This document shows positions 7,077 to 8,310 of a DNA stretch of 8,310 nt, in pieces. Within the stretch, counting starts at the first letter, position 1. Every line of letters begins with the position of its first letter. The notes below the pieces were generated by a model that worked only from the letters and a program-made list of their open reading frames with translations, searched no databases and was not told the DNA's origin. The position numbers were made by a program, and so were the translations under genes. Origin of the DNA: Candidatus Hydrogenedentota bacterium (GTDB taxonomy: Bacteria > Hydrogenedentota > Hydrogenedentia > Hydrogenedentales > CAITNO01); the NCBI GenBank assembly GCA_011046175.1, contig DSBB01000498.1, positions 1 through 8,310 of the forward strand, written 5' to 3'.

Positions 7077-7121
7077 ATCCGCCGATTTCAAAACGATAGA
7101 AAATTGCTTGAAACCGGCTGT
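7062..7121 (+). promoter_or_regulatory. Inverted repeat able to compete with the terminator
   Basis: ACAGCCGGTTT (7062-7072), lying over the last codons before the TGA at 7074-7076, is the perfect reverse complement of AAACCGGCTGT (7111-7121). The second segment is also the left arm of the intrinsic terminator, so the two pairings exclude each other in RNA. A ribosome stopping at the TGA would cover the first segment and free the terminator. The pairing is seen; any regulatory role is inference. Confidence 0.4.
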
Positions 7122-7155
7122 TTTGATACACTCGATAAAGTAGACGGTTTTTTTT
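7111..7155 (+). terminator. Intrinsic terminator after the secreted protein gene
   Basis: Segment 7111-7125 pairs with 7136-7150 around a 10-base loop. The base of the stem is AAACCG with CGGTTT, then one G/A mismatch, then CT with AG, two wobbles and TTT with AAA. The right arm runs directly into eight T (7148-7155). This is a normal Rho-independent terminator for the gene ending at 7076 and separates it from the next gene. Confidence 0.7.
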
Positions 7156-7259
7156 CAGGATGCAGGTCTTCGCGAATGCACGGTTGGCGAGGGCTTTTCA
7201 GAAACAAAGCGCATGTCGTGTATTACCTATGGGCCGGTATTCGTTCCTATTTTGTAAGC

Positions 7260-7263
7260 GGAG
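7260..7263 (+). promoter_or_regulatory. Ribosome binding site for the Tex-like gene
   Basis: GGAG, 6 bases before ATG 7270, supports this start, which also gives the standard Tex N-terminus. I found no clear -35/-10 pair between the terminator and this site. Confidence 0.6.
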
Positions 7264-7269
7264 TTTGTC

Positions 7270-8310
7270 ATGATTGAGAAGCGGTTCATTGATCTTATCG
7301 CTGCGGATGTCAATGTGAAGCCGGAGCAGGTGGCTGAAGCGGTGGCTCTTTTCGACAAGGGCGCAACCGTTCCATACGTGGCGCGTTATCGCAAAGACGC
7401 CACCGGCGGATTGAGCGAGAACAAGCTCGAGCGCATCGCGGATAGGAACGATTATTTTGTGGCGCTAACCACGCGGCGCGATGCCATTCTCGACAATATC
7501 AATAAGCAGGGAAAACTCACTGATGAGATTCGCGCGGTGTTCGAGGCGTGCGAGGACCATTTGCGCCTCGAGGATTTGAGCCTGCCTTTCAAGAAACAGC
7601 GCAACAACCGTGCGGCAATTGCGGCGAACAAAGGATTGTTGCCGCTGGCGGATTACATCTGGGCGCAGTCGCCCGTGTCGCCGCCGCCTGAAGTGTACGC
7701 GAGCACATTCGTTGTGCCGGAGCGCCAGGTCTTGTCCGAAGAAGAAGCGCTGGAAGGAGCGCGGCATATCCTGGCTGAATGCATTGCCATGAACGCCGAA
7801 ATTCGCGCACAAGTAAGGCGTTGCCTGCTTGAAGAGGGGAAACTTGTCGTAAATACGACCAAGGCTAATCATGAAAGAGCGGCACGATACGCGGCTTTTG
7901 CAGATTTTGCTGAACCGTTGCAGGATGTTCCTGAAGATAAACTGCTCTTTATCCTGCGCGGTGAACGCGACGCCGTGTTGCGTGTGGAGCTGGTTGTGGA
8001 TGATGAGGCGCTGATTACTTTGATTGCCCAACGCTTTGTTCGTGAATCAGGCAGCGTATATGAGCAGGAAATTCGCGCTTCGGTGGCGGACGCGTACCGG
8101 CGGTTGTTGCGCCCGGCCATAGAAGCCGAAGTTTTTGCCATGGCCCGCCGCAAAGCGGACGATGCCATGATTCAGATATGCCGTGATCAGGTGCGAAATT
8201 TGTTGCTTACCGCGCCCGTTGGACCGGCGCCGGTGATTGGCGTCTGCGCGTGGACGCCGCGCAAGCGCGCCCTAGCTGCCATAGGTCAGGCGGGCGAAGT
8301 GCTGGGACAC
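7270..8310 (+). CDS. Tex-family transcription accessory protein (3' partial)
   Basis: The first 347 codons of a Tex-like protein, open to the right edge; full Tex proteins are near 750-800 residues, so the HhH and S1 RNA-binding domains lie outside. GGAG (7260-7263) sits 6 bases before ATG 7270. The N-terminus shows the Tex hallmark GATVPYVARYRKDATGGLSE, followed by LEDLSLPFKKQRNNRAAIA (usually LYLPYKPKRRTRA) and DKLLFILRGERDAVLRVEL. Tex proteins bind nucleic acid in the cytoplasm and affect transcription. After NLLLTAPVGPAPVIGV, where the family's YqgF-like domain normally begins GLDPGxRTG, this protein reads GVCAWTPRKRA, with C326 at the usual Asp. It is therefore a divergent member, perhaps a paralogue of a standard Tex. 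The family call is strong; orthology to tex is less certain, so no symbol is given. Confidence 0.85.
   Translation, partial: MIEKRFIDLIAADVNVKPEQVAEAVALFDKGATVPYVARYRKDATGGLSENKLERIADRNDYFVALTTRRDAILDNINKQGKLTDEIRAVFEACEDHLRLEDLSLPFKKQRNNRAAIAANKGLLPLADYIWAQSPVSPPPEVYASTFVVPERQVLSEEEALEGARHILAECIAMNAEIRAQVRRCLLEEGKLVVNTTKANHERAARYAAFADFAEPLQDVPEDKLLFILRGERDAVLRVELVVDDEALITLIAQRFVRESGSVYEQEIRASVADAYRRLLRPAIEAEVFAMARRKADDAMIQICRDQVRNLLLTAPVGPAPVIGVCAWTPRKRALAAIGQAGEVLGH

Noticed and set aside
7184..7254. Possible promoter for the Tex-like gene (TTGGCG, TATTAC, TATTTT)
   Set aside because: No combination gives a reasonable -35/-10 pair at 16-18 bases.
7465..8031. A 188-codon open frame on the minus strand
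   Set aside because: It is antisense to the Tex-like gene, whose conserved family motifs establish the + frame.

Overview
The window looks like bacterial chromosome of moderate to slightly high GC. Every gene I can support lies on the + strand and the layout is dense. Nothing in it names the species. The mix of a YacL-type PIN/TRAM gene ahead of ispD-ispF, a secreted ceramidase-like protein, a DegT/StrS aminotransferase and a large secreted glycosidase-like protein fits a heterotrophic Gram-negative lineage of the Planctomycetes/Lentisphaerae/Hydrogenedentes sort. That placement is inference from gene content only.

Region 1 (1-1846) is a tightly overlapping housekeeping block: the 3' part of a PIN-TRAM RNA-binding/nuclease gene, then ispD and ispF, which carry out two non-adjacent steps of the MEP isoprenoid pathway. 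The stop codon of each gene overlaps the start of the next, so translational coupling is likely.

Region 2 (1891-4628) is probably read on from the same transcript. It holds an exported protein of the neutral/alkaline ceramidase-like family that keeps the apparent metal ligands but has Gln where true ceramidases have the nucleophilic Ser. It is followed 20 bases later by a complete PLP-dependent DegT/DnrJ/EryC1/StrS sugar aminotransferase.

Region 3 (4629-4913) is a structured non-coding gap. It has a small GC hairpin, a perfect 27-bp inverted repeat whose arms are themselves palindromic (REP/BIME-like, with a T-rich tract after it), and a short TGACA...TGTCA dyad that could be an operator just upstream of the next gene's ribosome binding site.

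Region 4 (4914-7076) encodes a 720-residue exported protein best read as a TIM-barrel glycosidase-like protein with a GATase-like middle domain and a C-terminal beta domain.

Region 5 (7077-7269) contains a convincing intrinsic terminator. Its left arm can instead pair perfectly with a segment overlapping the preceding stop codon, giving an attenuator-like three-arm arrangement.

Region 6 (7270-8310) is the N-terminal 347 codons of a Tex-family transcription accessory protein, cut by the window edge, with an atypical sequence where the usual DPG motif of the YqgF-like domain should begin.

I see no CRISPR array, tRNA, rRNA, insertion sequence or phage gene, and no clearly new multi-gene system. 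The most unusual parts are the two structured non-coding regions and the divergent active sites of the ceramidase-like and Tex-like proteins.
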